Shown piece after piece: positions 1 through 8,663 of a stretch of DNA of 64,000 bases. How positions within the stretch are numbered: position 1 is the first letter of the stretch; each line of letters opens with the position of its first letter. Where the stretch lies: NCBI RefSeq assembly GCF_000878195.1, contig NZ_JXST01000026.1:1-64000 (forward strand). The letters run 5' to 3'. The notes beneath the pieces were generated by a model. That model searched no databases and was not told the DNA's origin. It was given only the letters and a program-made list of their open reading frames with translations. Source of the DNA: Mycolicibacterium llatzerense (GTDB lineage: Bacteria; Actinomycetota; Actinomycetes; Mycobacteriales; Mycobacteriaceae). The translations under genes were made by a program, and so were the position numbers.

Positions 1-2
1 GG

Positions 3-509
3 GCGGGTGAACGTGATCGCGCGCGCCTGGGCCGCGAGATTCTCGATCTCGGCAACCTGGAAAATGAGGCCGACGGAATCGAGCACGGATACCGCTACGA
101 CAACTCGCCGGTCGTCTGTGCAGAACCCGGCAATCCCCCGGCCAATCCCTCGCACCGATACCTCCCGAGCACCGTGCCGGGTGCCCGGCCACCGAGTGTC
201 TTCCTGCCGGACGGTACGGCTCTGTTCGACCTGTTCGGGTCCGGATTCACGCTGCTGCGCTTCACCGACGTCGACGTCATGGAGTTGGTCGCTGCGGCAG
301 AGGATCGTGGCGTCCCACTGACCGTCGTCGATGTCCGCGACACGCATACCCGGAAGCTCTACGAGCGTGACCTGGTGCTGATCCGTCCCGATCAGCACGT
401 GGCATGGCGCGGGAACAGCGGCCCCACCGACGCGGCGGCCGTGATCGACCGGCTCCGCGGCGCGGTCGGCGCCTCGATTCTGACTCCGCGAAAGGAGTAC
501 TCACGATGA
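3..509 (+). CDS. FAD-dependent aromatic-ring monooxygenase, C-terminal part (5' end outside window)
   Basis: The reading frame is open from the first bases and ends at a TGA that overlaps the next gene's ATG (ATGA). The translation matches the tail of class A flavoprotein hydroxylases of the MhpA/PheA type: a GYRY segment, then PSTVPGARPPSVFLPDG, the region before the C-terminal thioredoxin-like domain, and IRPDQHVAWRG near the end. These enzymes use FAD and NAD(P)H to hydroxylate a phenolic ring. The FAD-binding N-terminus lies upstream of the window. The gene is first in a coupled run with a ring-cleavage dioxygenase, so hydroxylation ahead of meta-cleavage is the natural role. The substrate cannot be told from sequence. 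Confidence 0.85.
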   Translation, partial: AGERDRARLGREILDLGNLENEADGIEHGYRYDNSPVVCAEPGNPPANPSHRYLPSTVPGARPPSVFLPDGTALFDLFGSGFTLLRFTDVDVMELVAAAEDRGVPLTVVDVRDTHTRKLYERDLVLIRPDQHVAWRGNSGPTDAAAVIDRLRGAVGASILTPRKEYSR

Positions 510-1639
510 GCAACAACACGATCGGCGCCCACAACGGTCTGCACAGCGCAGACGGAGCCCTCAGCGGCGAGCACCCGGGCCGCTCCCACAACCCGCTGAC
601 CAAGGTCGTCGACGTCGCGTGGCTGGAGTTCGACAAACCCGATCTGGCGCGCGCCGAGGCCTTTGCCCAGGCGTTCGGCTTCGGTACCGCACTCCGCACC
701 GACACCGAATTGCACTTGCGCGGTAGCGATCCCGACGCCCCGTGCGTCCTCATCCGGCGTGGCCCGCAGACTCGGTTCCGCGGACTGGCGTTCGTCGCCG
801 CGGACGACGCAGACCTGGTGCGACTGGCCGACAAGACCGGCTCCCGGGTCACCGCGCTACCGGAATCGATCGGCGGACTGGGTGTGCAATTGACCGACCC
901 CAGCGGCATCCCGGTACGCGTGGTGTCCGGCACCCATCCGCTGAGTCCGCTGCCATCGCAGGTACCTCACACCCTCAACTTCGGCGACGACGTCACCCGG
1001 ATCAACGCGACGCAGCGGCCGCCACGGGTGCCGACGACGGTGCAGCGACTCGGCCACGTCGTCCTACAGACCACCAAATACCGTGCGGCACTGGACTGGT
1101 ACCTCGACACGCTCGGCTTGATCGTCAGCGACTTCCTGTACTTCCCGGGACAGCGCGAACGCGGGCCCGCCATGAGCTTCATCCGGTGCGACCGCGGGTC
1201 GATCCCGACCGACCATCACACCCTGGCGTTGGCGCTGGGGCCAGCGAACCGCTACGTGCATTCGGCCTACCAGGTCAGTGATCTCGACGCCCTCGCCGCG
1301 GGCGGTGAATACCTCAAAGACCATGGCTACCAACGCTCCTGGGGCATCGGGCGACACATCCAGGGCAGCCAGATCTTCGACTACTGGCGCGACCCCGACG
1401 GGTTCATGGTCGAGCACTTCACCGACGGCGACATGTTCGACAGCACGCTCGAACCCGGATGGGCAGAGTTCACCGCCTCCGGCCTGGCGCAATGGGGACC
1501 GCCCGCCACCGCCGACTTCCTCGGCACCAGTCCCAGGCACGCGCGCAGCGAGGCGCGCGAACTGCTCACCGCGCTACGCGGCAACAACGAATTCGACGTC
1601 AACCGCCTCATCGGCCTACTGAAAGCTGCCAAGTCATGA
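506..1639 (+). CDS. VOC-family extradiol-type ring-cleavage dioxygenase
   Basis: A 377-residue protein with two vicinal-oxygen-chelate modules, the architecture of type I extradiol dioxygenases such as 2,3-dihydroxybiphenyl dioxygenase. All three expected metal ligands are visible in the C-terminal module: His in RLGHVVLQT, His in DHHTLALA and Glu in FMVEHFTDG. An Fe(II) (or Mn) enzyme opening a catechol next to its hydroxyls is therefore likely. The start is the ATG with AAAGGAG seven to ten bases upstream; a longer in-frame version from 404 would run into the monooxygenase. It overlaps the genes before and after by 4 bases, so the three are translationally coupled. It is longer than typical HsaC/BphC (about 300), with a C-terminal extension of about 60 residues. 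Confidence 0.88.
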   Translation: MSNNTIGAHNGLHSADGALSGEHPGRSHNPLTKVVDVAWLEFDKPDLARAEAFAQAFGFGTALRTDTELHLRGSDPDAPCVLIRRGPQTRFRGLAFVAADDADLVRLADKTGSRVTALPESIGGLGVQLTDPSGIPVRVVSGTHPLSPLPSQVPHTLNFGDDVTRINATQRPPRVPTTVQRLGHVVLQTTKYRAALDWYLDTLGLIVSDFLYFPGQRERGPAMSFIRCDRGSIPTDHHTLALALGPANRYVHSAYQVSDLDALAAGGEYLKDHGYQRSWGIGRHIQGSQIFDYWRDPDGFMVEHFTDGDMFDSTLEPGWAEFTASGLAQWGPPATADFLGTSPRHARSEARELLTALRGNNEFDVNRLIGLLKAAKS

Positions 1640-2574
1640 CCATCTCCGTTCTTCGCACCTCCGACGCCTGGTGGGTGTACACCGCCACCGGCGCAACCAA
1701 GATCGCCACCGACGCGACCACCACCGGTGCGCTGCTGGCCGACCGCGCCGCTATCGAGGCCGCCGCTTCCGACCCCAGCACGGTGCCGGTCGACAGCCTC
1801 GATCTGCTCTCCCCGGTGACCGCACCGTGCCGCGTCGTGGCCCAGATGACCAATTTCGCCTCGCACGTCAGGGACGCCGGGATGGAACCGGCCTCGATCC
1901 CGTTGACCTTCTTCCGCAAATCGTCGGCGTCGATCACCGGCCCAGCGGACGCGATCGTCAAACCCAGCCACGTGCGGTTTCTGGACTATGAAGTGGAGAT
2001 CGGTCTGGTCATCGGCACCGACATCCCGGTGGGCAGCACCATCGACGAGTCCAACCTGTCCGACTACGTGGCCGGGTTGGTGGTGACCAACGACGTGTCC
2101 GCCCGCGATATCCAGCTGCCGCAGACTCAGTTCTACGAAGCCAAGTCCTACCCCACCTTCACCCCCGTCGGGCCGGCGCTGGTGCTGCTGACCGCCGCCG
2201 AACTCAAGCGCTTCGGCGACCTGCGTCTGCAACTGCGCGTCAATGGCCAACTGCGGCAAGACATGCTCGTCGCCGGCGACATGATCTATCCGCCACTGCA
2301 GGCCCTGCGGTCACTGACCCGCTTCCAGGATCTCAGCGCCGGCGACCTGATTCTGACCGGAACACCCGTCGGCACCGCGTTGAGCGCACCGCCGAAACCG
2401 ATCCAACTCATCGGGTCACTGCTGCCGCCGGCCGTGAAGTGGAAGGCCTTCTTCAAGAGCCAGGCGGAGAACCCCAAGTATCTGCACGACGGCGACGTCG
2501 TCGAGGCGACCGTCGCCACCGACGACGGCGCGATCGACCTCGGCGCCCAACACAACACCGTGAGGTATGCGTGA
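1636..2574 (+). CDS. Fumarylacetoacetate hydrolase family protein
   Basis: A 312-residue FAH-superfamily protein. The central segment LDYEVEIGLVIG supplies the Glu/Glu metal ligands, NDVSARD carries the following Asp, and TGTPVGTALS is the conserved loop near the active site. Members hydrolyse or decarboxylate C-C bonds in ring-fission products, or act as hydratases, using Mg2+ or Mn2+. Placed straight after an extradiol dioxygenase (ATGA overlap), it most likely processes the meta-cleavage product in place of an alpha/beta hydrolase. The C-terminal third (PPKPIQLIGS through NPKYL) extends the usual fold slightly. The precise reaction is inference. Confidence 0.88.
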   Translation: MTISVLRTSDAWWVYTATGATKIATDATTTGALLADRAAIEAAASDPSTVPVDSLDLLSPVTAPCRVVAQMTNFASHVRDAGMEPASIPLTFFRKSSASITGPADAIVKPSHVRFLDYEVEIGLVIGTDIPVGSTIDESNLSDYVAGLVVTNDVSARDIQLPQTQFYEAKSYPTFTPVGPALVLLTAAELKRFGDLRLQLRVNGQLRQDMLVAGDMIYPPLQALRSLTRFQDLSAGDLILTGTPVGTALSAPPKPIQLIGSLLPPAVKWKAFFKSQAENPKYLHDGDVVEATVATDDGAIDLGAQHNTVRYA

Positions 2575-4448
2575 GCTCGAACCTGTTGTGGCCCAGTTAC
2601 TCTGAACCAACGGACCTGGCCGACATCGAGTCGGTGCCGCTGTCCGACCGCGGCCTGCCCGACTCGACGTACGCGATGCTGGTCCGGGCCGCCCAGTTGT
2701 GGCCGGGCCGGGTCGCGGTCAGTGTCCTGCCCGATGGCCAGCGGTGGGAGCAGCCGGTTCAGCGTACCTTCGGACAGCTGTTGCACGACGTGCACCAAGC
2801 CGCCAACCTGTTGTACGACTTGGGTGTTCGGCGCGGCGACGCGGTCGCGCTGATCGCACCGAATTGCGACGAGCTCATCACCGCGACGCTGGCGGCCCAG
2901 CTGGCCGGTATCGCCGCGCCGGTCAATGGCGCACTCTCGCCCGGGCACATCAGCGAACTGGTACGGCGGTCCGGTGCCCGAGTATTGATCTCCTCGAATC
3001 CCGAACTCGACGCATCCGCGTGGGCGATTGCCGAACGACTCGTTGCCGACGGCCTCATCGACACCGTCCTGCTGATCGGGCCCACCGGTGCTGGCTCGAA
3101 CGCCGTCCCCGCTCTCGCGGGTGCGAACGTGGGCTCTCTGGCTCGGCTGGCCGCAGACTACGACAGCACGCAATTCAGTGGCGACGCACCGCAATCCAGC
3201 GATCTGGCAGCACTGTTTCACACTGGCGGCACCACCGGCGCACCCAAACTGGCCGCGCACACCCACGCCAATGAAGTAACCGACGCCTGGATGATCGCCG
3301 CCAACACGGTGCTCGATGAGACTGCGGTGTTGTTCGCGGCCTTGCCGCTGTTCCATGTGAACGCTCTCGTGGTGACCACGTTGGCCCCGCTGCTGCGTGG
3401 GCAGCAGGTGTTGTGGGCCGGGCCGCTCGGCTACCGGGACATGGGGCTGTACGGGAACTTCTGGAAGATCGTTGAGCGCTACCAGGTCTCCACAATGAGC
3501 GCCGTCCCCACGGTGTACTCCGTGCTCAGCCAGCTCCCGGTCGATGCCGACATCTCCTGCATGCGGCTGGCGATCGTCGGCGCCTCCGCGCTCCCCGACG
3601 CGGTGCGCGGCGATTTCCAGTCGCACACCGGCGTCACGCTCGTGGAGGGCTACGGGTTGACCGAGGCGACGTGCGCGAGTGCCCGCTGCTTCCCCGAGCA
3701 CCCCCGCCTGGGCTCGGTAGGTCAGCGGTTGCCTTATCAGCAGGTCAAAGCTGTCCGGATCGATGGCGACGGGACCTGGCACGACCTGCCGCCCGGGCAG
3801 ATCGGAACCTTGGCGATCGGCGGGCCCACCGTGTTCCCGGGCTACGTCACCGGCCGCAGCGCGGATGGTTTCGTGCTCGACGGCAACGGCAAACTCGTCG
3901 ACGGCTGGCTCGACACCGGGGACCTCGCCTGGATCGGCGACGACGATTTCGTGCACCTGTCCGGACGTGCCAAGGATTTGATCATCCGCGGCGGGCACAA
4001 CATCGACCCGGTGCTGATCGAGGACGTCCTGCTGGCGCATCCCGACGTGACCGGCGTCGCCGCGGTGGGCCGTCCCGACGCACACGCCGGCGAGGTGCCG
4101 GTCGCGTACGTGACGGTGCGTCCCGAGGCAACAGTCACTCCGGAGTCGTTGCGCCAGTGGGCTGTTGAGCGGGTAGCCGAGGCGGCCGCCACACCGAAAT
4201 CGGTGACCGTGATCGACGCCATCCCGCTCACCGCCGTCGGGAAACCGTACAAGCCCGCGCTGCGCGCCGACGCCGCCCGCCGCGCGATCATGGACGCACT
4301 GGCGGGCGTACCCGGCGTCGTGGATGTCGAAGCCACAGTCGACGACGGTTCCATCGTCGTGACTGTCGGCACCGCCTCCGACACCGACACGATCACTGCA
4401 ATCCTGGGACGGTATGCGCTCACCTGGGGCATCAAGGAACGATCATGA
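2571..4448 (+). CDS. AMP-dependent acyl-CoA synthetase/ligase
   Basis: A 625-residue ANL-superfamily enzyme that activates a carboxylate to its CoA thioester via an acyl-adenylate. Visible motifs are the P-loop HTGGTTGAPKLAAHTH, the A5 motif GYGLTEAT, TGDLAWIGDDDF with RAKDLIIRGGHNI (hinge Asp/Arg region), and the A10 lysine in GKPYKPALR. It begins with GTG inside a GTGA overlap with the FAH gene. About 60 residues follow the catalytic lysine, more than usual (VPGVVDVEATVDDG onward), a small appended alpha-beta stretch of unknown role. In this operon it probably charges the acid released by ring cleavage. Confidence 0.9.
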   Translation: MSSNLLWPSYSEPTDLADIESVPLSDRGLPDSTYAMLVRAAQLWPGRVAVSVLPDGQRWEQPVQRTFGQLLHDVHQAANLLYDLGVRRGDAVALIAPNCDELITATLAAQLAGIAAPVNGALSPGHISELVRRSGARVLISSNPELDASAWAIAERLVADGLIDTVLLIGPTGAGSNAVPALAGANVGSLARLAADYDSTQFSGDAPQSSDLAALFHTGGTTGAPKLAAHTHANEVTDAWMIAANTVLDETAVLFAALPLFHVNALVVTTLAPLLRGQQVLWAGPLGYRDMGLYGNFWKIVERYQVSTMSAVPTVYSVLSQLPVDADISCMRLAIVGASALPDAVRGDFQSHTGVTLVEGYGLTEATCASARCFPEHPRLGSVGQRLPYQQVKAVRIDGDGTWHDLPPGQIGTLAIGGPTVFPGYVTGRSADGFVLDGNGKLVDGWLDTGDLAWIGDDDFVHLSGRAKDLIIRGGHNIDPVLIEDVLLAHPDVTGVAAVGRPDAHAGEVPVAYVTVRPEATVTPESLRQWAVERVAEAAATPKSVTVIDAIPLTAVGKPYKPALRADAARRAIMDALAGVPGVVDVEATVDDGSIVVTVGTASDTDTITAILGRYALTWGIKERS

Positions 4449-6100
4449 CTGCTCCCGTCTCGACGTCGTCGACGCAAATTCCTTACCCTGTAACGAAATC
4501 CGTCCCCGTTGTCGTCGTCGGAGCGGGGCCGACCGGCGTCGCCGCGGCGACGCTGCTGGCCGACTACGGCGTGCCGACGCTGGTTCTCGACCGATGGAAA
4601 TCGGTCTATCCCCAGCCGCGGGCAGTCCACCTCGACGACGAGATTCATCGCATCCTCGCCCGCATCGGCGTGGCCGAGCAGTTCCGCGCGATTTCTCGGC
4701 CGGCGCTCGGCTTGCGGCTGCTCGACCAGAACCACCACACGCTGGCGCAGTTCGACCGCGACCCCACCCGCAGCAGGCACGGGTACCCGCAGGCCAACAT
4801 GTTCGACCAGCCCGAGCTGGAATTGCTGCTGCGCGCGAACCTGACCAAGCGCCCGAATGTGCAGTTGCGCGGCAATGTGGACGTCACCGCCGTCACTCAG
4901 CTTGAGCCCGGCCGCGTCCGGGTCACCTACACCGACCGCGATGCCGGAACACAGCACGCCATCGAAACCAGCTACGTCTTGGGCTGCGACGGGGCCAACA
5001 GCATCGTGCGCGCCTCGATCGGCGCAGAGATGGACGACCTGCGGTTCGAGCAGCGGTGGCTGGTGGCCGATGTGGTCACCGACGCCGAGCTCGATCAATG
5101 GGATGGCGTGCACCAGGTGTGCGATCCCATTCGGGCCGCGACGTACATGCGGATCGGGCACAACCGCTACCGCTGGGAATTCCGTCTGCTGCCGTCGGAA
5201 GTCGCCGCCGACTTCAGCACGCTGAAAACCCTTCGGCCCCTGATCGTTCCGTGGATCGGCGACGTCGCTGACGACGAACTCGAGCTGGTACGCGTCACCG
5301 AGTACACCTTTCGCGCCCAGCTCGCCGACAAATGGCGGGACGGCCACGTCTTCCTTCTCGGTGACGCCGCGCACCTCACGCCGCCTTTCATCGGACAAGG
5401 CATGGGAGCGGGCCTACGCGACGCGATGAACCTCGCGTGGAAAATCGCCGCCGTCATCAACGCGGACATGCCCGCCGCCCTGCTGGATACCTACGAGCAA
5501 GAACGAAAGCCGCACGCACGCACCATGATCGGCCTGGCGTTGGGCATGGGATGGGCTATGACGGCCGGCGGCCAGGTCGGAAACACGGTGCGGCGCGCCG
5601 TCGCACCTCGCTTGCGGTGGATTCCGGGGCTTCGTGACAAGCTCACCAACGGCACCACCCCGCGGTTGCATCAGTCTGCCTTGGTGATCAAAAGCCGGAC
5701 GCCGTGGCACCTGGCCGGAACCCTGTGCCCCAACCCCGTTGTAGCCGACGGCAGACGCCTGGACACGTTGCTGGGCAATGGCTTCGGTGTGGTCACCACG
5801 ACTCGCCCGCTGGCATTTCAGCTCTCGGAGCTCGACGAGAACGGCATTGTCGTGCACGTCGCCGAACCCGGAGGTGAACTGGAGCGGTGGTTACGCCGCG
5901 GCCGTGCGACCGTCGCAATCATCCGGCCTGATCGCACGGTGATGTGTGCGGGCGGCGGCCTATGGAGACTGTGCGCGGCCATCCCGGGGTTTTCGGCGGC
6001 GTCCGGTCAGCGTGCTTGGGCGCGCGCCACCCACCGGCCCGCGTCCCGCACGGACACCGAACTGCAGCTGCGCGGTGCCGATCCCGGAACACCCAGCTGA
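4445..6100 (+). CDS. FAD-dependent aromatic-ring monooxygenase with an aberrant C-terminus
   Basis: A 551-residue class A flavoprotein hydroxylase (MhpA-like). Motifs: GxGxxG in VVVVGAGPTGVAAATLLADY, the DG motif in YVLGCDGANSIVR, and the GD motif in VFLLGDAAHLTPPFIGQG. The start is an ATGA overlap with the ligase. It is a second hydroxylase in the same operon as the partial one at the window start. The last 17 codons (6047-6097) read RTDTELQLRGADPGTPS and closely match residues of the VOC dioxygenase (codons 695-745), with 39 of 51 bases identical by eye. The normal end therefore seems fused to a relic of a dioxygenase gene, implying an earlier second monooxygenase-dioxygenase cassette. Confidence 0.88.
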   Translation: MTAPVSTSSTQIPYPVTKSVPVVVVGAGPTGVAAATLLADYGVPTLVLDRWKSVYPQPRAVHLDDEIHRILARIGVAEQFRAISRPALGLRLLDQNHHTLAQFDRDPTRSRHGYPQANMFDQPELELLLRANLTKRPNVQLRGNVDVTAVTQLEPGRVRVTYTDRDAGTQHAIETSYVLGCDGANSIVRASIGAEMDDLRFEQRWLVADVVTDAELDQWDGVHQVCDPIRAATYMRIGHNRYRWEFRLLPSEVAADFSTLKTLRPLIVPWIGDVADDELELVRVTEYTFRAQLADKWRDGHVFLLGDAAHLTPPFIGQGMGAGLRDAMNLAWKIAAVINADMPAALLDTYEQERKPHARTMIGLALGMGWAMTAGGQVGNTVRRAVAPRLRWIPGLRDKLTNGTTPRLHQSALVIKSRTPWHLAGTLCPNPVVADGRRLDTLLGNGFGVVTTTRPLAFQLSELDENGIVVHVAEPGGELERWLRRGRATVAIIRPDRTVMCAGGGLWRLCAAIPGFSAASGQRAWARATHRPASRTDTELQLRGADPGTPS

Positions 6101-6150
6101 GGCGCGCCCGCATTCTTTCGTCCACCGCCAATGACATGAGAGGGACATCA

Positions 6151-7341
6151 ATGCAACGCCGACCCGCTGGCCTACCCAGCTACGAACCAGACATCTACTC
6201 GGTCGACGGCATCACCGACCCCTACCCGCACTACCAGAGACTGCGTGACCTCGGTCCGGTGGTATGGCTGGCGAAGCAACGAGCGTATGCGCTGCCGCGG
6301 TACGCCGAGTGCAAAGCGGTGCTACGCGACGACAAGAACTTTCTGTCGGGTCACGGTGTGGCACTCAATCCGATCACCAACCGAATGTCGCACGGCACCA
6401 CGCTCAACAGCGACGGTGTCGAGCACGAACAACGCCGCAAGAGCGTCGCGCATCGCATGCTGCCGCGTGCGCTGCGCGCGATCAGTGACACCGTCGATGA
6501 CGCAGCCCGCCGCGTCGTTGAAACTGCGCTCGACAAGGGGGAGATCGATGGTGTGGCCGACCTCGCGGCTGCACTCCCCTTGGCCGTCGTCCCCGACCTC
6601 ATCGGTTGGCCGCGCGATCAACGCGATCACCTGGTTGCTTGGGCTGGAGCGACATTCGATGTACTCGGCCCGCTCAACTGGCAGGCGATCAAAGCGGTAC
6701 CCAAAACCATGCTCATGCTGCGCTTCGCCAGGCGCGTGGTTCGCGAGCGCAACGTCATCGAGGGCAGCATGGCTCATGAGCTACTTGCCGCCGCAGACGA
6801 AGGCAAACTGGCGCACCGCGAATGCCCGCCGTTGCTCGTCGATTACCTCGCCCCGTCGATCGATACCACGATGAGCGCTATCTCCAACGCGTTGAGTCTC
6901 TTCGCCAGCCGCCCCGACCAGTGGCAACTGCTCAAGGAGGAGCCCGGCCTCATGGCAAACGCCGTCAACGAGATAGTCCGCTACGAGCCACCGCTGCGCG
7001 CCTTCGCACGGTGCGCAGCGCAGCAGAGTGAAATCGCTGGCGTGCGAATCCCCTCGGGCGCCCGGGTTCTGGTGATCTATGCCTCGGCCAACCGCGACGA
7101 ACGCGAATGGGAAAACCCAGCGGTCTTCGACATCCGACGTGACGCCGGCCGTCACATCGGTTTCGGACACGGTGCCCACGCTTGCGCCGGACAGGGCCTG
7201 GCGCGGTTGGAAACAACCGCGATGTTGCACGCGCTCCTCGAGCGCGTGGACCGGATAGAGCTGACCGGTACGCCCGAGTGGGCGGTGAACAACATCATCC
7301 GCCGCCATGAACGCTTGCCTCTCAAGCTGATTGCCGCTTAG
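6151..7341 (+). CDS. Cytochrome P450
   Basis: A 396-residue soluble bacterial P450. The heme loop FGHGAHACAGQGLARLE contains the cysteine thiolate ligand. The K-helix ExxR is EIVR in NAVNEIVRYEPP. The I-helix reads YLAPSIDTTMSA, where the usual acid-alcohol pair is D-T but the conserved Gly/Ala pair is replaced by Pro-Ser. The start at 6151 has AGAGGG eight bases upstream; an alternative in-frame ATG lies at 6136. It closes the ring-degradation operon 50 bases after the second monooxygenase and converges with the dprA remnant. Family and substrate are unknown; it needs external ferredoxin partners not present here. Confidence 0.9.
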   Translation: MQRRPAGLPSYEPDIYSVDGITDPYPHYQRLRDLGPVVWLAKQRAYALPRYAECKAVLRDDKNFLSGHGVALNPITNRMSHGTTLNSDGVEHEQRRKSVAHRMLPRALRAISDTVDDAARRVVETALDKGEIDGVADLAAALPLAVVPDLIGWPRDQRDHLVAWAGATFDVLGPLNWQAIKAVPKTMLMLRFARRVVRERNVIEGSMAHELLAAADEGKLAHRECPPLLVDYLAPSIDTTMSAISNALSLFASRPDQWQLLKEEPGLMANAVNEIVRYEPPLRAFARCAAQQSEIAGVRIPSGARVLVIYASANRDEREWENPAVFDIRRDAGRHIGFGHGAHACAGQGLARLETTAMLHALLERVDRIELTGTPEWAVNNIIRRHERLPLKLIAA

Positions 7342-7356
7342 CCGCGCGTAACCGGG

Positions 7357-8033
7357 TCAGCGGACTGCCTTGGCGCTGCCACCGATGTCCTTCCTGATCC
7401 GCCACCGCCCGTCCTGCTTCTCGACCAGACCGCTGATCTCCAGCAGTGCCAGCGGTCCGAGTATGCGTTCGGGAGGTAGCGCCGCGCCGACCGAGATCTG
7501 TTCCAGGCTGCGGAATCCGCGGGCCGGCAGCGCCTCGTAGACCTGGAGCTGGTCAGGGGTCAGGTCGTCCAGCGGTGTGTCCGGATGGTCGGGTTCATCG
7601 GCGAGTTCGCCTATCCGGCCGATCAATTCGACGATCTGCTCCGCCCGGTCGACCAAGGTCGCACCGCTACGCAGCAAGACGTGACACCCCGCCGAAGCGG
7701 CCGAGGTCACCGGGCCCGGCACCGCACACACGTCGCGGCCCATCGCGCGCGCCCAGGCTGCCGTGTTGGCCGCACCACTGCGCAGACCCGCCTCCACGAC
7801 CACTGTCGCGCCGGACAAGGCCGCCACCAATCGGTTACGGGTCAGAAACCGGTACCGCGTCGGCCGCTCCCCCGGCGGATACTCGCTGAGCAGCAGCCCG
7901 GACGTGGCGACGCGGTGCAGCAGCGCGGAATGCCCGGAGGGGTACGGCACATCGACAGCACCGGCCAGCACCGCCACGGTGACGCCGTCTGATGCCAGTG
8001 CGGCTCGGTGCGCCGCTCCGTCGATGCCATAGG
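7357..8033 (-). pseudogene. dprA: dprA, 3' fragment (disrupted DNA-processing protein A)
   Basis: The translation resumes DprA at YGIDGAAHRAAL, the second half of the SGGAxGID nucleotide/DNA-binding signature. It runs through LAGAVDVPYPSGH, SEYPPGERPTRYRFLTRN and the VVVEAGLRSGA block to a C-terminal winged-helix segment (EQISVGAALPPERILGPLALLE). DprA loads RecA on incoming single-stranded DNA. The N-terminal half is found 12.2 kb away on the same strand (20246-20726). A longer open frame continues to 8193, but those residues are encoded by the inserted element and have no DprA similarity. The two halves together would give an ordinary-length mycobacterial DprA. Both appear otherwise intact, suggesting a fairly recent insertion. 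Confidence 0.9.
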
Positions 8034-8039
8034 TTCTAT
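8032..8039 (+). repeat. Terminal inverted repeat, left end of the dprA element
   Basis: GGTTCTAT lies right at the junction with the dprA 3' half; the first two bases may belong to dprA. Its exact reverse complement, ATAGAACC, is at 20234-20241 at the other junction. The next inward bases (C/A then GC) agree partly. These are candidate recombinase core or arm sequences. Confidence 0.6.
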
Positions 8040-8250
8040 CGCTAGTAATAATTGTTGCACTGGAATCCCGTCGCTGTAAGCGAACTACCAGTTCGTAGAC
8101 GTGGCTGCGTTGACTCGACCATACAACAGTTGTTCGGGTCCACCAGGGCATCAATGTAGACATCGCTGCAGCTGCGATGTGCCTAGTCGACATCGGTGAG
8201 GGTAGGCCGTGGGCAACTACGTTATCTGGGGTTGAATTCGGCCGTGTATT

Positions 8251-8300
8251 GCTGTTCCCGCTGAGGTGATGGTGGTGGGTTTGAGGTAGGCGGGAACAGC
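8251..8300. repeat. 11-bp inverted repeat in the element's left end
   Basis: GCTGTTCCCGC (8251-8261) and GCGGGAACAGC (8290-8300) are perfect inverted copies separated by 28 bases. A third partial copy, GTTCCCGC, is at 8314-8321. The stretch 8041-8408 holds no convincing gene, so these could be recombinase/accessory binding sites or a transcription-stop structure for the leftward cargo operon. No function is proven. Confidence 0.45.
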
Positions 8301-8408
8301 TGTGGTTGCGGGTGTTCCCGCTTTCGTTTGTCGATGTTGTGGTCGCTGGTGGGCGCAGGTTGTGTCGGCGTTGTCAGGTGGCGGATGGCGTGCCGGGGGT
8401 TGTGATGT

Positions 8409-8663
8409 TTAAAGCCGGTACATTTCGCGTTCCATGAGCGCTTCTCGGAAGAGTTTTTCGTGCTCGCCGTGGAAGTAGGGGTACTTGCCTTGTAGGAGGC
8501 GGGGCCAGTGGATCGGGCAGGGGCGGCGGCGCTTGGTGTTGTCCGGTGTGGTGGTGTTGGCGCCGGCTGGTGCGCGGGTGGGCTGGTCGGCGGCGACGCT
8601 GTCGATGGTTGGTTGGGTTTGGGTCGTGGCGGCTCGATGCCGGTGTGGGAGTAGCATTTTCAT
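8409..8663 (-). CDS. Small protein following MmpL, unknown function
   Basis: An 84-residue frame whose ATG overlaps the MmpL stop codon (ATGA), the same coupling used by the other genes of this operon. The first half is basic and Thr/Pro-rich and of low information. The C-terminal 35 residues (WPRLLQGKYPYFHGEHEKLF and beyond, ending MEREMYRL) look like genuine protein, with aromatic and charged residues. I recognise no family. It is the last gene before the element's left end. Existence rests on coupling and composition only. A longer in-frame version from 9038 would overlap MmpL and is not supported. Confidence 0.5.
   Translation of the reverse strand: MKMLLPHRHRAATTQTQPTIDSVAADQPTRAPAGANTTTPDNTKRRRPCPIHWPRLLQGKYPYFHGEHEKLFREALMEREMYRL

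Noticed and set aside
2286..4085. Long minus-strand frame opposite the acyl-CoA ligase
   Set aside because: It is fully antisense to a gene with clear ANL motifs; GC-rich DNA produces such frames.
8034..8193. Extension of the dprA 3' fragment into the element, giving a 278-residue frame
   Set aside because: Residues before YGIDG have no DprA similarity and come from element DNA, so this is a chance open frame rather than a start of a working protein.
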